Shown piece by piece: positions 25,836 to 34,878 of a stretch of DNA of 64,000 nt. How positions within the stretch are numbered: the stretch's first letter is position 1; the number at the start of each line of letters is the position of its first letter. The stretch is from Bacteroidota bacterium (GTDB lineage Bacteria; Bacteroidota; Bacteroidia; Chitinophagales; Chitinophagaceae): assembly GCA_023386045.1 (NCBI GenBank), contig JAEWKK010000018.1:124001-188000 (forward strand). Direction: 5' to 3'. Both the position numbers and the translations under genes were made by a program. Under the pieces are notes generated by a model. That model saw only the letters and a list, made by a program, of their open reading frames with translations, searched no databases and was not told the origin of the DNA.

Positions 25836-28800
25836 TTAGAAATTGATATCAATACCAGTTACGACCATTCTTGGATTTGGAAATTCATTCAGACTGATGT
25901 TATTATTATCTTCCGGATCCGGACCACGCCATGTACTCCAGATAAACAGGTTTTGTCCCTGGATATAAAACCTAGCTCCTTTGATTAGCTTGGTACCACC
26001 AATGTTAACCTGTGGTATCTGGTAAGCGATATTCAAATTCCTGAAACGAAGGAAATTTGCTTTCTGCAGGTCTGATGAAGTAAAGTCCCTGTCATAGCCA
26101 GGTCCCTGATAATACTTAACATCTCCTGGTTGCATCCATTGCTGTGTAAGCAGTCTTTTTGAACCATTTACTGCTCCCTGATATCCAGCAGTGCCTCTCA
26201 CGATCCAGTTCTCGATATTATTGCTCCTTACAGCATCAAACTGGTAAGAGAAAAATGCACTGATAGTTAAATTTTTGACCCTGAAGTCACCATTAAATCC
26301 GCCTACATGCTTAGGGAGATAGGTTCCGAATTTAGCAAATTGACCGGCTTGTGCCAGGTTATTGGTAGTTCCACCATCTTTTGTTTCATAAACCGGGCGA
26401 CCAGTTGCAGGGTCAGCACCCAGGTAATGATAAGTATAGTGGGAACCATATGGCAAACCTTTTTTAATCAGGAAGGTTCCGAGAACATATTCATCAACCA
26501 ATCCGAGGTCTTCAATATTGTTCTTATTGATGTTGTGATTGGCACCCAGGGTAAGATCTATATTCTGCGTTTTGATCACGTCAACAGAAACAAGGAATTC
26601 AAAACCCTTGTTGCTCATCCTTCCTGCATTAATATTCAGAGGATAAGCAATTCCAAATCCAGCAGAAGAAGGAAGCGGCTGGCGGGCAAAAAGATCGTGT
26701 GTTTGTTTATTGTACCAGTCAACGCTGAACCTGGCCCTGTTTGTCCATAAGCTGAAATCAATTCCAAGGTTAAGTGTCTTTACATACTCGATCTTCATAT
26801 TGGGGTTACCAGGTCCTGAAGGCACCAATCCAGGCAGTGTAGCACCTGCGTAAGTTGTAGAACCAAAGATCGGCACCTGAGTACCATGATAATTTGTTAC
26901 AGTCAGAAGACTACCGAAGCCACCGTAACTGCTGGTAGAGATTGAACCGATATTAGGTACAGAACCATAAGAACCTCTAACTTTTAGATCAGTGAGTATT
27001 CCCTGGCTTTTCATAAAATTCTCGCTGATGGCATTCCAGCTGGCACCAAGTGAATATGTAGTGATCTCCCTATTATCAATATTTACGATCCTTGAAGTTC
27101 CGTCACGCCTGATATTGGCATTTACTGTATACCTGTTATTGAATGTGTACCTGGCTGTTCCAAAATAAGAACGAATACCATATCCGGATTTAGCACTGGT
27201 ACCTGAAGGATTGTAGCCTTGTGATGCAGTTCCTGCACCTTGACCTGTTTGCGGAAGTCTTGGATCAAGGAAGAATGCATTAAAGCCTAGAGCGCGTTGA
27301 AAAACTCTTACTACTTCAAAATAAGCTCCTACTTCAACATCATGTACACCAAAACGGTTTCCATAAACTGCACTGGTGGTATTGATAAGCTGTGAAGTGT
27401 TTTTTGCAGCTTCAGAGATGGCTCCCTTATTGAATGTGGAGAGGCTTCCGATATAGGAATCAGGCCTGATCCAACGTTGCCAGAGGTCACCGGCATAATC
27501 AATACCAAACCTGTTTTGTAAAGTAACTGATGGCAAAAGTTTATATCCTACAGTAAGTCCGGAATTTACCTTGATCTGGTTTTGGTAAAGAGTAGAATTC
27601 TCAATTCCTTCAATGGCATTGCCGATTACTTTAGGATTAAGTGCAGTGCTTGAACCAAAAATGAGGCTTCCATCAGACCTGTATGGATTCTCATAAGGCT
27701 TGGCTCTCCATGACATCTGGAAAGTATTTCTGGTACTGTTTCCATACCATTCACCTTCTGTATAATCTGTTCTTGAATAACCGGCCGTTGTATTCCACTG
27801 AACAGAGACCTTATTTGAAGTATGATCAATATTGAATCTTGCCGTATATCTTTTTAACTGTGAACGGATATCAGTTCCCTGCTGGTTGAAATAACTACCC
27901 GCAATATAAAAACGTGTTTTTTCTGCACCACCACTTACATTCAATTCATGTGTTTGGGAAAATCCCTGCCTGTAAAACATATCAGCTATGTCTGTATTGA
28001 TATTCCTGAAGCTGTCCAGTAGGAAATCATAACGTGCCTGTTGTTGGGCAAGCGTTGTAAACCCAGGTTGCAAAACTGAGTAGGATGGATTCAGTTTTGA
28101 ATAGTTCCATCCGGGAGTGCCGGCAATTTTAATCCTTTCTTCATACTGCAGGATTTCCGCAGTATTCATCATATCAAAATTGGTGGCATTTGGAGCCTGG
28201 GTAAAGCCCATTTGTGTACGATATTGAATATTGCTGGCGCCCTGTCTGCCTTTTTTAGTGGTAATCACAATTACGCCAAGACCTCCACGTGCACCATATA
28301 AAGCTGCTGCACTGGCATCTTTCAAAACAGTGATAGATTCAAAATCATTGGGATTGAGGGTTTGCATATCACTGGCTGGTAAAGGAATACCATCAATAAC
28401 ATAAAGAGGTTGTGCCTGCCCCTGGATAGACGATATACCACGGATTACAACGTTGGCGCTGGTTCCGGGCTGTCCTGATCCTGAATTCACAAGAACACCG
28501 GGAGCCCTTCCCTGTAATGCCTGGTCAAAAGCACCTACAGGAACAGTTTCTACAACTTTTGAAGTCAACACATTGGCCGCTCCAACAAACTGTGTTCTTT
28601 TTTCACGTGTGTAACCAGTGATGATCACCTGGTCCATTGAACGTGAGTCCTGTTTTAAGTTAATAGAAAATTCCGTTTGTGTGCCGATTGTAATTTCCTG
28701 ACCGGTAAAACCTACACCTGTGATAACAAGGGTTTTTGCATTGGAAGAAACATCAAGTGTGAACTGTCCATTAGCATCCGTGATTGTTCCGGTTCGGGTA

Positions 28801-28937
28801 CCTTTTACAGAAACAGATGCGCCGGGAACCGGCTTGCCTTCTTCATCCAGAACCTTTCCCTTGATGGTCCGGTTTTGTGCCAGCAGCTGCGCACAGAAAA
28901 GCAGCATGCCGAGCATGATTAGTAATAATTTTCTCAT
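25836..28937 (-). CDS. SusC/RagA-family TonB-linked outer-membrane transporter (cassette A)
   Basis: 1033 residues from ATG 28937. A signal peptide (MRKLLLIMLGMLLFCAQLLAQ) is followed by a carboxypeptidase-D-regulatory-like domain (RTIKGKVLDEEGKPVPGASV, about 22-100). Next come a TonB-box-like DQVIITGYT, a plug domain (QALQGRAPGVLVNSGSGQPG, LYVIDGIPLP, LKDASAAALYGARGGLGVIVI) and a 22-strand barrel. There is no STN signalling domain, so no trans-envelope sigma signalling is expected. It imports oligomers across the outer membrane using TonB energy with the SusD protein encoded next. No carbohydrate-active enzyme, protease or sigma/anti-sigma pair is nearby. Confidence 0.96.
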   Translation of the reverse strand: MRKLLLIMLGMLLFCAQLLAQNRTIKGKVLDEEGKPVPGASVSVKGTRTGTITDANGQFTLDVSSNAKTLVITGVGFTGQEITIGTQTEFSINLKQDSRSMDQVIITGYTREKRTQFVGAANVLTSKVVETVPVGAFDQALQGRAPGVLVNSGSGQPGTSANVVIRGISSIQGQAQPLYVIDGIPLPASDMQTLNPNDFESITVLKDASAAALYGARGGLGVIVITTKKGRQGASNIQYRTQMGFTQAPNATNFDMMNTAEILQYEERIKIAGTPGWNYSKLNPSYSVLQPGFTTLAQQQARYDFLLDSFRNINTDIADMFYRQGFSQTHELNVSGGAEKTRFYIAGSYFNQQGTDIRSQLKRYTARFNIDHTSNKVSVQWNTTAGYSRTDYTEGEWYGNSTRNTFQMSWRAKPYENPYRSDGSLIFGSSTALNPKVIGNAIEGIENSTLYQNQIKVNSGLTVGYKLLPSVTLQNRFGIDYAGDLWQRWIRPDSYIGSLSTFNKGAISEAAKNTSQLINTTSAVYGNRFGVHDVEVGAYFEVVRVFQRALGFNAFFLDPRLPQTGQGAGTASQGYNPSGTSAKSGYGIRSYFGTARYTFNNRYTVNANIRRDGTSRIVNIDNREITTYSLGASWNAISENFMKSQGILTDLKVRGSYGSVPNIGSISTSSYGGFGSLLTVTNYHGTQVPIFGSTTYAGATLPGLVPSGPGNPNMKIEYVKTLNLGIDFSLWTNRARFSVDWYNKQTHDLFARQPLPSSAGFGIAYPLNINAGRMSNKGFEFLVSVDVIKTQNIDLTLGANHNINKNNIEDLGLVDEYVLGTFLIKKGLPYGSHYTYHYLGADPATGRPVYETKDGGTTNNLAQAGQFAKFGTYLPKHVGGFNGDFRVKNLTISAFFSYQFDAVRSNNIENWIVRGTAGYQGAVNGSKRLLTQQWMQPGDVKYYQGPGYDRDFTSSDLQKANFLRFRNLNIAYQIPQVNIGGTKLIKGARFYIQGQNLFIWSTWRGPDPEDNNNISLNEFPNPRMVVTGIDINF

Positions 28938-29135
28938 GTGCAATATTTAGTGGTTATTAAAGACTAAGTCTTTTTGTTTTCGTAGAGTGGGGACAGGGCT
29001 AAACATAGAGACCTCTTTTCACTTTGCTTAGCTGCATGAATTTACATGAACGAAAACAAATTTTTTAATTTTTGGTTAAGCTGGATGAAATCTTTTTTAG
29101 CTTTTTCGATGAATGTGCAAAAAAAAGGTCTGAAA

Positions 29136-29168
29136 TAAAAAAGCCACCCGCTAAGCGAGTGGCTTTCA
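29136..29168 (-). terminator. Terminator closing SusCD cassette B
   Basis: On the minus strand GCCACTCGC and GCGGGTGGC pair around TTA with a small mismatch, followed by six Ts. It lies 20 bases after the lipoprotein gene at 29188 and separates cassette B from cassette A. Confidence 0.85.
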
Positions 29169-29187
29169 TTATCAAAAGGCTTAATAA

Positions 29188-30060
29188 TTAACGCGCCAGG
29201 TTCACAGTATACAGGCTGTTAAACCAGCCAAGACCGGTAACTCCCAACTGAAATTTCAATGTAAAAGTCTGGTTGCAATAAGAAAAGGTACCTGTCTGCG
29301 TACCGAAAGGCCTAACAGCTACATCCATACCAGCATAAGCACCATTCAGGTCTCCCGCATCACCAATACCTGTTGACTGTGGAACTACACTCACCTTGCT
29401 ATTAGCTGGATCTGTCCAGTCAAGAGTAAAAGTGATAGGACCCCAACCGGTATCCCAGATATTAGTCACCTTGATAGTACCAGTAGTAGGACTGGTCTGG
29501 TTCACTTCTGTAATAGTGGTTGTGTAGGGTCCATAAGGTGCTCCGCTTCCAAATACCTCTATTGTATTGTTATAATCATTCAACAAATCATTCATTTTCC
29601 CATCGATTTCTGTTTGAAAGCATGGACCCCGCATGAATAATTTTAAAGTACTGTTGTAGTCGGAAGGTTTTCCGGAAGCATCTGTGATGGTAAAGATTAA
29701 TGTATCCTTACGCAGTGTCAGATACTGGCTATATGTCCCCTGAAGAATAATTGAATCCAGAGCCTTACCAGCTGGAATTGTAATCGATTTTGTGTTTAAG
29801 GAATAATGAGTTCCTTCAACAGCACCAGTTGGAGAGCTTACACTGATATTGATGGTACGATCCTGGTTGGAAACAGTTGTAAATCCAACAAGGAGAGGAT
29901 AGCTCACCGTAGGACCAGTAATAAAATAAGAATCGCTGGTTTTATTGGCAAAGTGTGCCTGTTCCGGTGCGATGGTAATATCCTGTTTTTTACAGCTCTG
30001 CAAAACAAACATAAATACTGTTGACAGAACCGCAATTTTCATTAACCAATTAATGCGCAT
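29188..30060 (-). CDS. Surface lipoprotein of SusCD cassette B
   Basis: 290 residues. The lipobox FVLQSCKKQD puts the lipid on Cys23. The N-terminal half (about 30-145) is a beta domain of the Calx-beta or DUF4843/DUF1735 type: RTINISVSSPTGAVEGTHYSL and SITIPAGKALDSIILQG, the recurrent G-x-H-Y ... I-P-A-G pattern of Bacteroidota surface lipoproteins. The C-terminal half (from YGPYTTTITEV) is a second beta region with no name. It sits 54 bases after susD. Likely a SusE-like accessory binding protein (inference). The exact DUF cannot be assigned by eye. Confidence 0.8.
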   Translation of the reverse strand: MRINWLMKIAVLSTVFMFVLQSCKKQDITIAPEQAHFANKTSDSYFITGPTVSYPLLVGFTTVSNQDRTINISVSSPTGAVEGTHYSLNTKSITIPAGKALDSIILQGTYSQYLTLRKDTLIFTITDASGKPSDYNSTLKLFMRGPCFQTEIDGKMNDLLNDYNNTIEVFGSGAPYGPYTTTITEVNQTSPTTGTIKVTNIWDTGWGPITFTLDWTDPANSKVSVVPQSTGIGDAGDLNGAYAGMDVAVRPFGTQTGTFSYCNQTFTLKFQLGVTGLGWFNSLYTVNLAR

Positions 30061-30114
30061 TGTTCAAAAATTTATAAAGTTAAAGAGCAACTGTCTTAAC
30101 AGACAGCTGCATTA

Positions 30115-31494
30115 TTAATTATATCCAGGGTTTTGCACCATTTGATTGTTAGCATCCATTTCTGATTGTGGAATAGGAAGTGCAAAACGATAATCTTCTG
30201 CATCTAGGTTTTGCCAGTTGGCACTTTGTACATCGGATGCATTTCTAGTGATGTCCAATTCCTTTCGCTTCAGGTCAAAAAAACGGAACCCTTCAAACGA
30301 AAGTTCTTTAAATCTCTCATTCATGATCTCCGCAATTGCCTGATCTTTATTACCAAAACTCACATCAACATAGCCAGCGATCCTTGCGCGTCTTACATCA
30401 TTCAAATCAGCTGCAGCCAGAGCCAGCTGATTGTTTTCAGCATATGCTTCAGCGCGTAACAGGTACATTTCAGAAAGGCGAATAAGTTTCAAATCATTGA
30501 TCTGGGGTCCGGCAGCAGAACCAGGATATTTTGTAATGATAGACGTATCATTCCCAGCACTTCCAAAAAAAGTAGAATAGCGAATATCATTTGTTCTGTC
30601 AAACATGTTTTTCAATTTATCTGAAGGTTCAAAATAAACTGCGCCATCTGTTTCTCTCCATAATAATTGAGGACGGGTGTTATTCTTATATTTCCAGATG
30701 GTTTCAGATTCGTTGATTTCTTTCCAGTAATTCTGGTAGGTAATTCCCGAAGCCAGTGATTTACCTGAAAGTGTAATGGCATCTGTTGCATAAGTAATGG
30801 CATTGGTCCAATTCTTGGACAAGAGAGCTGTACGTGCCTGATAAGCAGCAATTGCTGATTTGCTTAACCTAACAACATCTGTTGGCCCATCAGGGATCTG
30901 CGTTGAAGCACGTGCTGTTGCTAAATCTGTATTAATAGCATCAATAGCTTCTAAAACAGTATTCCTTGAATAGTCTTCAATTGCCAGAACTTTTTGGATA
31001 ACTGGAACCCCAAGTGCCCCAGGCTCATAACCATTAGGCATGAAACGGATCAGGTTCTCATAAGTAGCAACAGCCCTAAGCCCAATCAATTCAGCTTTGA
31101 TACGTGCTTTACGATCCACATCTGCAGGATTGTTCGCGGGAATATTGTCAATGACAGAAAGAATTCGATTTACCCGGTCTGTCATGAATGCATAAGTAAA
31201 CCAGCCTGAGTTATGCTCACCATCACCCGAAGAAAACTGCCATTTAAATGTAAATTGACCCTGCCCCCTATTTTCATTTGATAACTTAACCTCATCAGCT
31301 AAAATAGAACCAATATAAATACGGTTGGTGATATTATTAAAAGAGTAAACGTTCATCAAACCTCTTTCCAGATCATTGACGCTTGTAAAAGCCTTCTCAA
31401 TATCAATAGAATCCGTTGGTCTTAGCTCGAGGTTCTTTTTACAGGAGCTGGTAACTACTGCAAATGCAAGAAACGGAATGAGTAATTTTTTCAT
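30115..31494 (-). CDS. SusD/RagB-family outer-membrane lipoprotein (cassette B)
   Basis: 459 residues. The lipobox VVTSSCKK puts the lipid on Cys18. SusD features: LIGLRAVATYENLIRFMPNGY, then LIRLSEMYLLRAEAYAENNQL, RFKELSFEGFRFFDLKRKEL and a C-terminal PIPQSEMDANNQMVQNPGY. It is 19 bases after its susC partner. The C-terminal block is close to that of the cassette A protein (FEGHRFWDLKRRGL against FEGFRFFDLKRKEL), consistent with an old tandem duplication followed by divergence. Ligand unknown. Confidence 0.95.
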   Translation of the reverse strand: MKKLLIPFLAFAVVTSSCKKNLELRPTDSIDIEKAFTSVNDLERGLMNVYSFNNITNRIYIGSILADEVKLSNENRGQGQFTFKWQFSSGDGEHNSGWFTYAFMTDRVNRILSVIDNIPANNPADVDRKARIKAELIGLRAVATYENLIRFMPNGYEPGALGVPVIQKVLAIEDYSRNTVLEAIDAINTDLATARASTQIPDGPTDVVRLSKSAIAAYQARTALLSKNWTNAITYATDAITLSGKSLASGITYQNYWKEINESETIWKYKNNTRPQLLWRETDGAVYFEPSDKLKNMFDRTNDIRYSTFFGSAGNDTSIITKYPGSAAGPQINDLKLIRLSEMYLLRAEAYAENNQLALAAADLNDVRRARIAGYVDVSFGNKDQAIAEIMNERFKELSFEGFRFFDLKRKELDITRNASDVQSANWQNLDAEDYRFALPIPQSEMDANNQMVQNPGYN

Positions 31495-31513
31495 ATTTTA
31501 AAATTATTCTCGA

Positions 31514-34500
31514 TTATTTAATGTTTAGGTTCAAACCCAGGGTGAAAGTTCTTGGAGTTGGATATTCATACTGAGCGATGTTATCATCATCTTCAGGATC
31601 GAATCCTGTCCAGCTGGTCCAGGTATAGAGGTTCTGACCCTGAACATAGATCCTTGCACCGTTGAATACTTTTGTGAATCCAAGAATTCTGGCTGGTATG
31701 TTATAGCTGAACGTTACATTCCTCAGACGAGTAAAGGAAGCATCCTGAATGTCTTTGGAAACAAACTGGCGCTGGAACAATGGTGACTGAATATCAGTAA
31801 CATCACCTGGCTTCTTCCACATATCCATCATTTCTGTTCTCAAGTTGAATCCCTGAACAGCAAAGGCGTGGTTTAATTGGAAGAAATCCTGATTATTGAA
31901 ACGACTAAAACCTTTCTGGAAGGTAAACAAGGCATCCAGTTGGAATCCTTTATACTTCAGGGTTGTATTGTAACCACCAATCCATGGAGCATTATAAGTT
32001 CCGAATTCTGCTACCCGATCTTCATCACTATACAAATTGGTAATAGTACCATCTTTTTTATAATAAAGCGGTGCACCGGTAGCAGCATCCACACCAGCCC
32101 ATTTCACAATGTAGTGTGATCCGATGGGTAAGCCTTCGCGAACGATCTCTGTACCCTGTTCAAACTCATTCACCTGTCCAAGATCCAGGATCTCATTCTT
32201 ATTATAAGCTACGTTACCACCCACAGTCCATGTGAAATCTTTTGTACGGATCACGTCACCGCTCAATTGCAGTTCAATACCTCTGTTTCTTACAGTAGCC
32301 GCGTTTACGTCAAGATTTGTAGAACCGTTATAAGCAGGGATCTTTTGGGTGATAATGTTATCCAAGCCTCTTTTGTTGTAAACGTCAAGAGAACCATTCA
32401 GCCTGTTCCTGAAGAAACCAAAATCAACACCAATGTTGAGTGTAGCGATCTTCTCCCATTTCAAATCAAGGTTACCCAGGTTGGAAAGACCAATAGTTGA
32501 AGAACCATTATAAGATCCACCGCCATACAAAGGCAGGTATCCAAAATTTCCAAAAGGAAATCCGTCTGCATTCGCAGTGGTACCATAAGAAGCACGTACA
32601 CGCAGGTCGCTCACCTTATTCCAGTTAGAAGCAAAATCTTCTTTCAATACAGCCCACGTAACCCCACCGGCCATGAAGGTAACCCAACGGTTATCCGTAG
32701 GTAATTGTGATGATGCATCCCTTCTGATAGAACCATTGAAGGTATACTTGCCATCGAAAGTATATTTTGCAATCGCCATCAAAGCGTATAAAGCCCTACC
32801 TGTTTTTGAACCACTAACTGCCGGAATCAGTAAGTTGGAAGCTGTACCAGGAGTGATGCCAGCAGGAGTATTCAGCAATTTATCATTGATACCATAACCA
32901 GTATAAGAGAACCCTTTTGCCTTTTCCCTGGTATATTCAGAAATTAGCTGAACATCAATATCATGCCTGTCAGCAAAAATCCTGTGGTAACCACCATTCA
33001 CCCTTACAATAGTTTGCAGAAAGTTGGTATTACTATTACCATAAGAACCCTGAGCAGGAGCACCAGGAGTTTGTGGACCCACTGGAAAACCTGCATTTAG
33101 AGCAGCCCAGGTATTAGGATAAACTGATCTTTCACCTGTAGTTGTTCTATAATCTAGACCAGCAAATCCACCAAGGCTGATATTCTTTGTTAAATCGTAA
33201 GTAGCGCTCATACTACCCAGTAATTTAATCTGGTCATTCCCACTTGATGTTTCAAAAACTCTAGCGTAAGCGTTAGGCCCCACCTTACCATTACCAACGG
33301 CAACCGTCCCATCAGGATTAAACAATTTTTGGTATGGAAGCGCAAGATATGCAGCCGCAAAAGGGTTGGCCAGAGTTACACTGTTTTCAGATTCAATAAA
33401 ACTCCTGTTAGTATAACCAGCAGAACCATTAAATCGGAAAGTAAGCTTGTCTGATTTATTTTCAACATTTGCCCTGAAAGTATAACGCTCCAAGTCAGAA
33501 CGAAGACCAATACCTTGCTCTTTATAATAACCACCTGACAGGAAATAATTAGTTCCTCCATTTCCTCCTGATACATTCAGGTCATGGCTTTGAAATTTTC
33601 CATCTCGCTGAAACACATCGGCCCAGTTTGTATTGATGGCGCGTAGGCTGTCGAGGATGTTGTCATACTGTGTTAAAGTAGCAGCAGGCAAACCTACATT
33701 GTCAGGATTAGAACGAGAATACTTCCATCCAGGAAGATCTATGCCTGGAGTAAATGTTCCCAGTAATTCCTGCCATCTCAATAATTCAGTAGAATTCATC
33801 ATATCGAATCGTTGCGTACCCACCTGCGTGATACCAGCTTGTCCATTGTATGAAATCACGGGCTTTCCAACTTTACCTTTTTTAGTAGTGGCAACGATCA
33901 CACCGTTGGCACCACGGTTACCATATTGAGCAGTTGCCAGAGCGTCTCTCAATACATCCACACTTTCAAAATCATTTGGGTTGATAGACTGGAAAACACC
34001 AGCTTCCACAGGCATTCCATCCACAATAAATAATGGAGCATTTCCACCTGTTATTGAAGATGCACCACGTATTTGAACCCTGGCAGCAGTACCAGGCTGT
34101 CCGCTACCTGTAGTGATCAACAGGCCTGGCGCCCTTCCCTGAAGGATCTGATCGAAAGAGGCGGCTGGAACGAAATTGATTTTTTCCGCAGTTACCTTGG
34201 TAGCCGATCCAGAATATTCAGATCTTTTTACCCTCTGGTAACCTGTTACCACTACTGTTGCCATTTCGGTATTGCTTGATACCAGACTTGCATCTACATT
34301 ATTGTCCGCGCCCAGGTTAATGGTCTGCGTAACAAATCCTACAGATGAAATGGTCAGTGAACGGGCAGAAGCCGGAACACTGATGGTAAAAGCACCGTTG
34401 GCATTGGCAACTGTTGTTGTGTTTGTACCTGTTACCGTAATTGTAGCGCCAGGAATTGCAATTCCATTGGCATCGGTAACTTTTCCTGTAATTGTTCTGT

Positions 34501-34564
34501 TCTGAGCGAAGAGATGTGAGCATGCAAACAGCACTCCCATCATGAAGAGTAGTAATCTTCTCAT
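31514..34564 (-). CDS. SusC/RagA-family TonB-linked outer-membrane transporter (cassette B)
   Basis: 1016 residues from ATG 34564; an in-frame ATG at 34627 would put 21 extra residues before a perfect signal peptide (MRRLLLFMMGVLFACSHLFAQ), so the shorter form is chosen. Domain order matches cassette A: regulatory beta domain (RTITGKVTDANGIAIPGATI), ATVVVTGYQ as TonB-box-like segment, plug (ILQGRAPGLLITTGSGQPG, PLFIVDGMPVEA, LRDALATAQYGNRGANGVIV) and barrel ending TFTLGLNLNIK. The usual plug motif LKDASAAAIYGARG is altered to LRDALATAQYGNRG. No STN domain. It heads a three-gene cassette ended by the terminator at 29136. Confidence 0.95.
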   Translation of the reverse strand: MRRLLLFMMGVLFACSHLFAQNRTITGKVTDANGIAIPGATITVTGTNTTTVANANGAFTISVPASARSLTISSVGFVTQTINLGADNNVDASLVSSNTEMATVVVTGYQRVKRSEYSGSATKVTAEKINFVPAASFDQILQGRAPGLLITTGSGQPGTAARVQIRGASSITGGNAPLFIVDGMPVEAGVFQSINPNDFESVDVLRDALATAQYGNRGANGVIVATTKKGKVGKPVISYNGQAGITQVGTQRFDMMNSTELLRWQELLGTFTPGIDLPGWKYSRSNPDNVGLPAATLTQYDNILDSLRAINTNWADVFQRDGKFQSHDLNVSGGNGGTNYFLSGGYYKEQGIGLRSDLERYTFRANVENKSDKLTFRFNGSAGYTNRSFIESENSVTLANPFAAAYLALPYQKLFNPDGTVAVGNGKVGPNAYARVFETSSGNDQIKLLGSMSATYDLTKNISLGGFAGLDYRTTTGERSVYPNTWAALNAGFPVGPQTPGAPAQGSYGNSNTNFLQTIVRVNGGYHRIFADRHDIDVQLISEYTREKAKGFSYTGYGINDKLLNTPAGITPGTASNLLIPAVSGSKTGRALYALMAIAKYTFDGKYTFNGSIRRDASSQLPTDNRWVTFMAGGVTWAVLKEDFASNWNKVSDLRVRASYGTTANADGFPFGNFGYLPLYGGGSYNGSSTIGLSNLGNLDLKWEKIATLNIGVDFGFFRNRLNGSLDVYNKRGLDNIITQKIPAYNGSTNLDVNAATVRNRGIELQLSGDVIRTKDFTWTVGGNVAYNKNEILDLGQVNEFEQGTEIVREGLPIGSHYIVKWAGVDAATGAPLYYKKDGTITNLYSDEDRVAEFGTYNAPWIGGYNTTLKYKGFQLDALFTFQKGFSRFNNQDFFQLNHAFAVQGFNLRTEMMDMWKKPGDVTDIQSPLFQRQFVSKDIQDASFTRLRNVTFSYNIPARILGFTKVFNGARIYVQGQNLYTWTSWTGFDPEDDDNIAQYEYPTPRTFTLGLNLNIK

Positions 34565-34627
34565 TTGTTTTAAATTAAATAAAGGTTTACTGATGCAGTT
34601 TTTCGAAAACTCCAGACATGTTTTCAA

Positions 34628-34878
34628 TCAGTATAAATCAGCAGTCCGGTGTAGATAGACCAAAAACCCATCCTATTAGCTGCACGAATATAAAGAGCCG
34701 GTTAACGAATTATTATGATTTTTTTGAAAAATTACGTTTTTCAGACAAATCAAGCAGTTTACTATCAACCAGTTGCAACACAACTATCGGTGATGAACGG
34801 TTAATGGAGAAGATGAATGAACAGATATTATGACAAACGTTTCTCTCAAAAAATATTTTTGTTCGGGCTTTTCCTCCC
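34628..34878. other. AT-rich gap between SusCD cassette B and the MMPL exporter
   Basis: About 250 bases without a supported gene, RNA or terminator. It must hold the promoter of cassette B, but no exact TAnnTTTG element was found on the minus strand. Confidence 0.5.

Noticed and set aside
23559..34564. Polysaccharide utilisation locus
   Set aside because: SusC/SusD pairs are present, but no carbohydrate-active enzyme or regulator is linked, so the label would over-claim.
34565..34627. Upstream in-frame start for the second SusC
   Set aside because: It would place 21 residues before a complete signal peptide; ATG 34564 is preferred.
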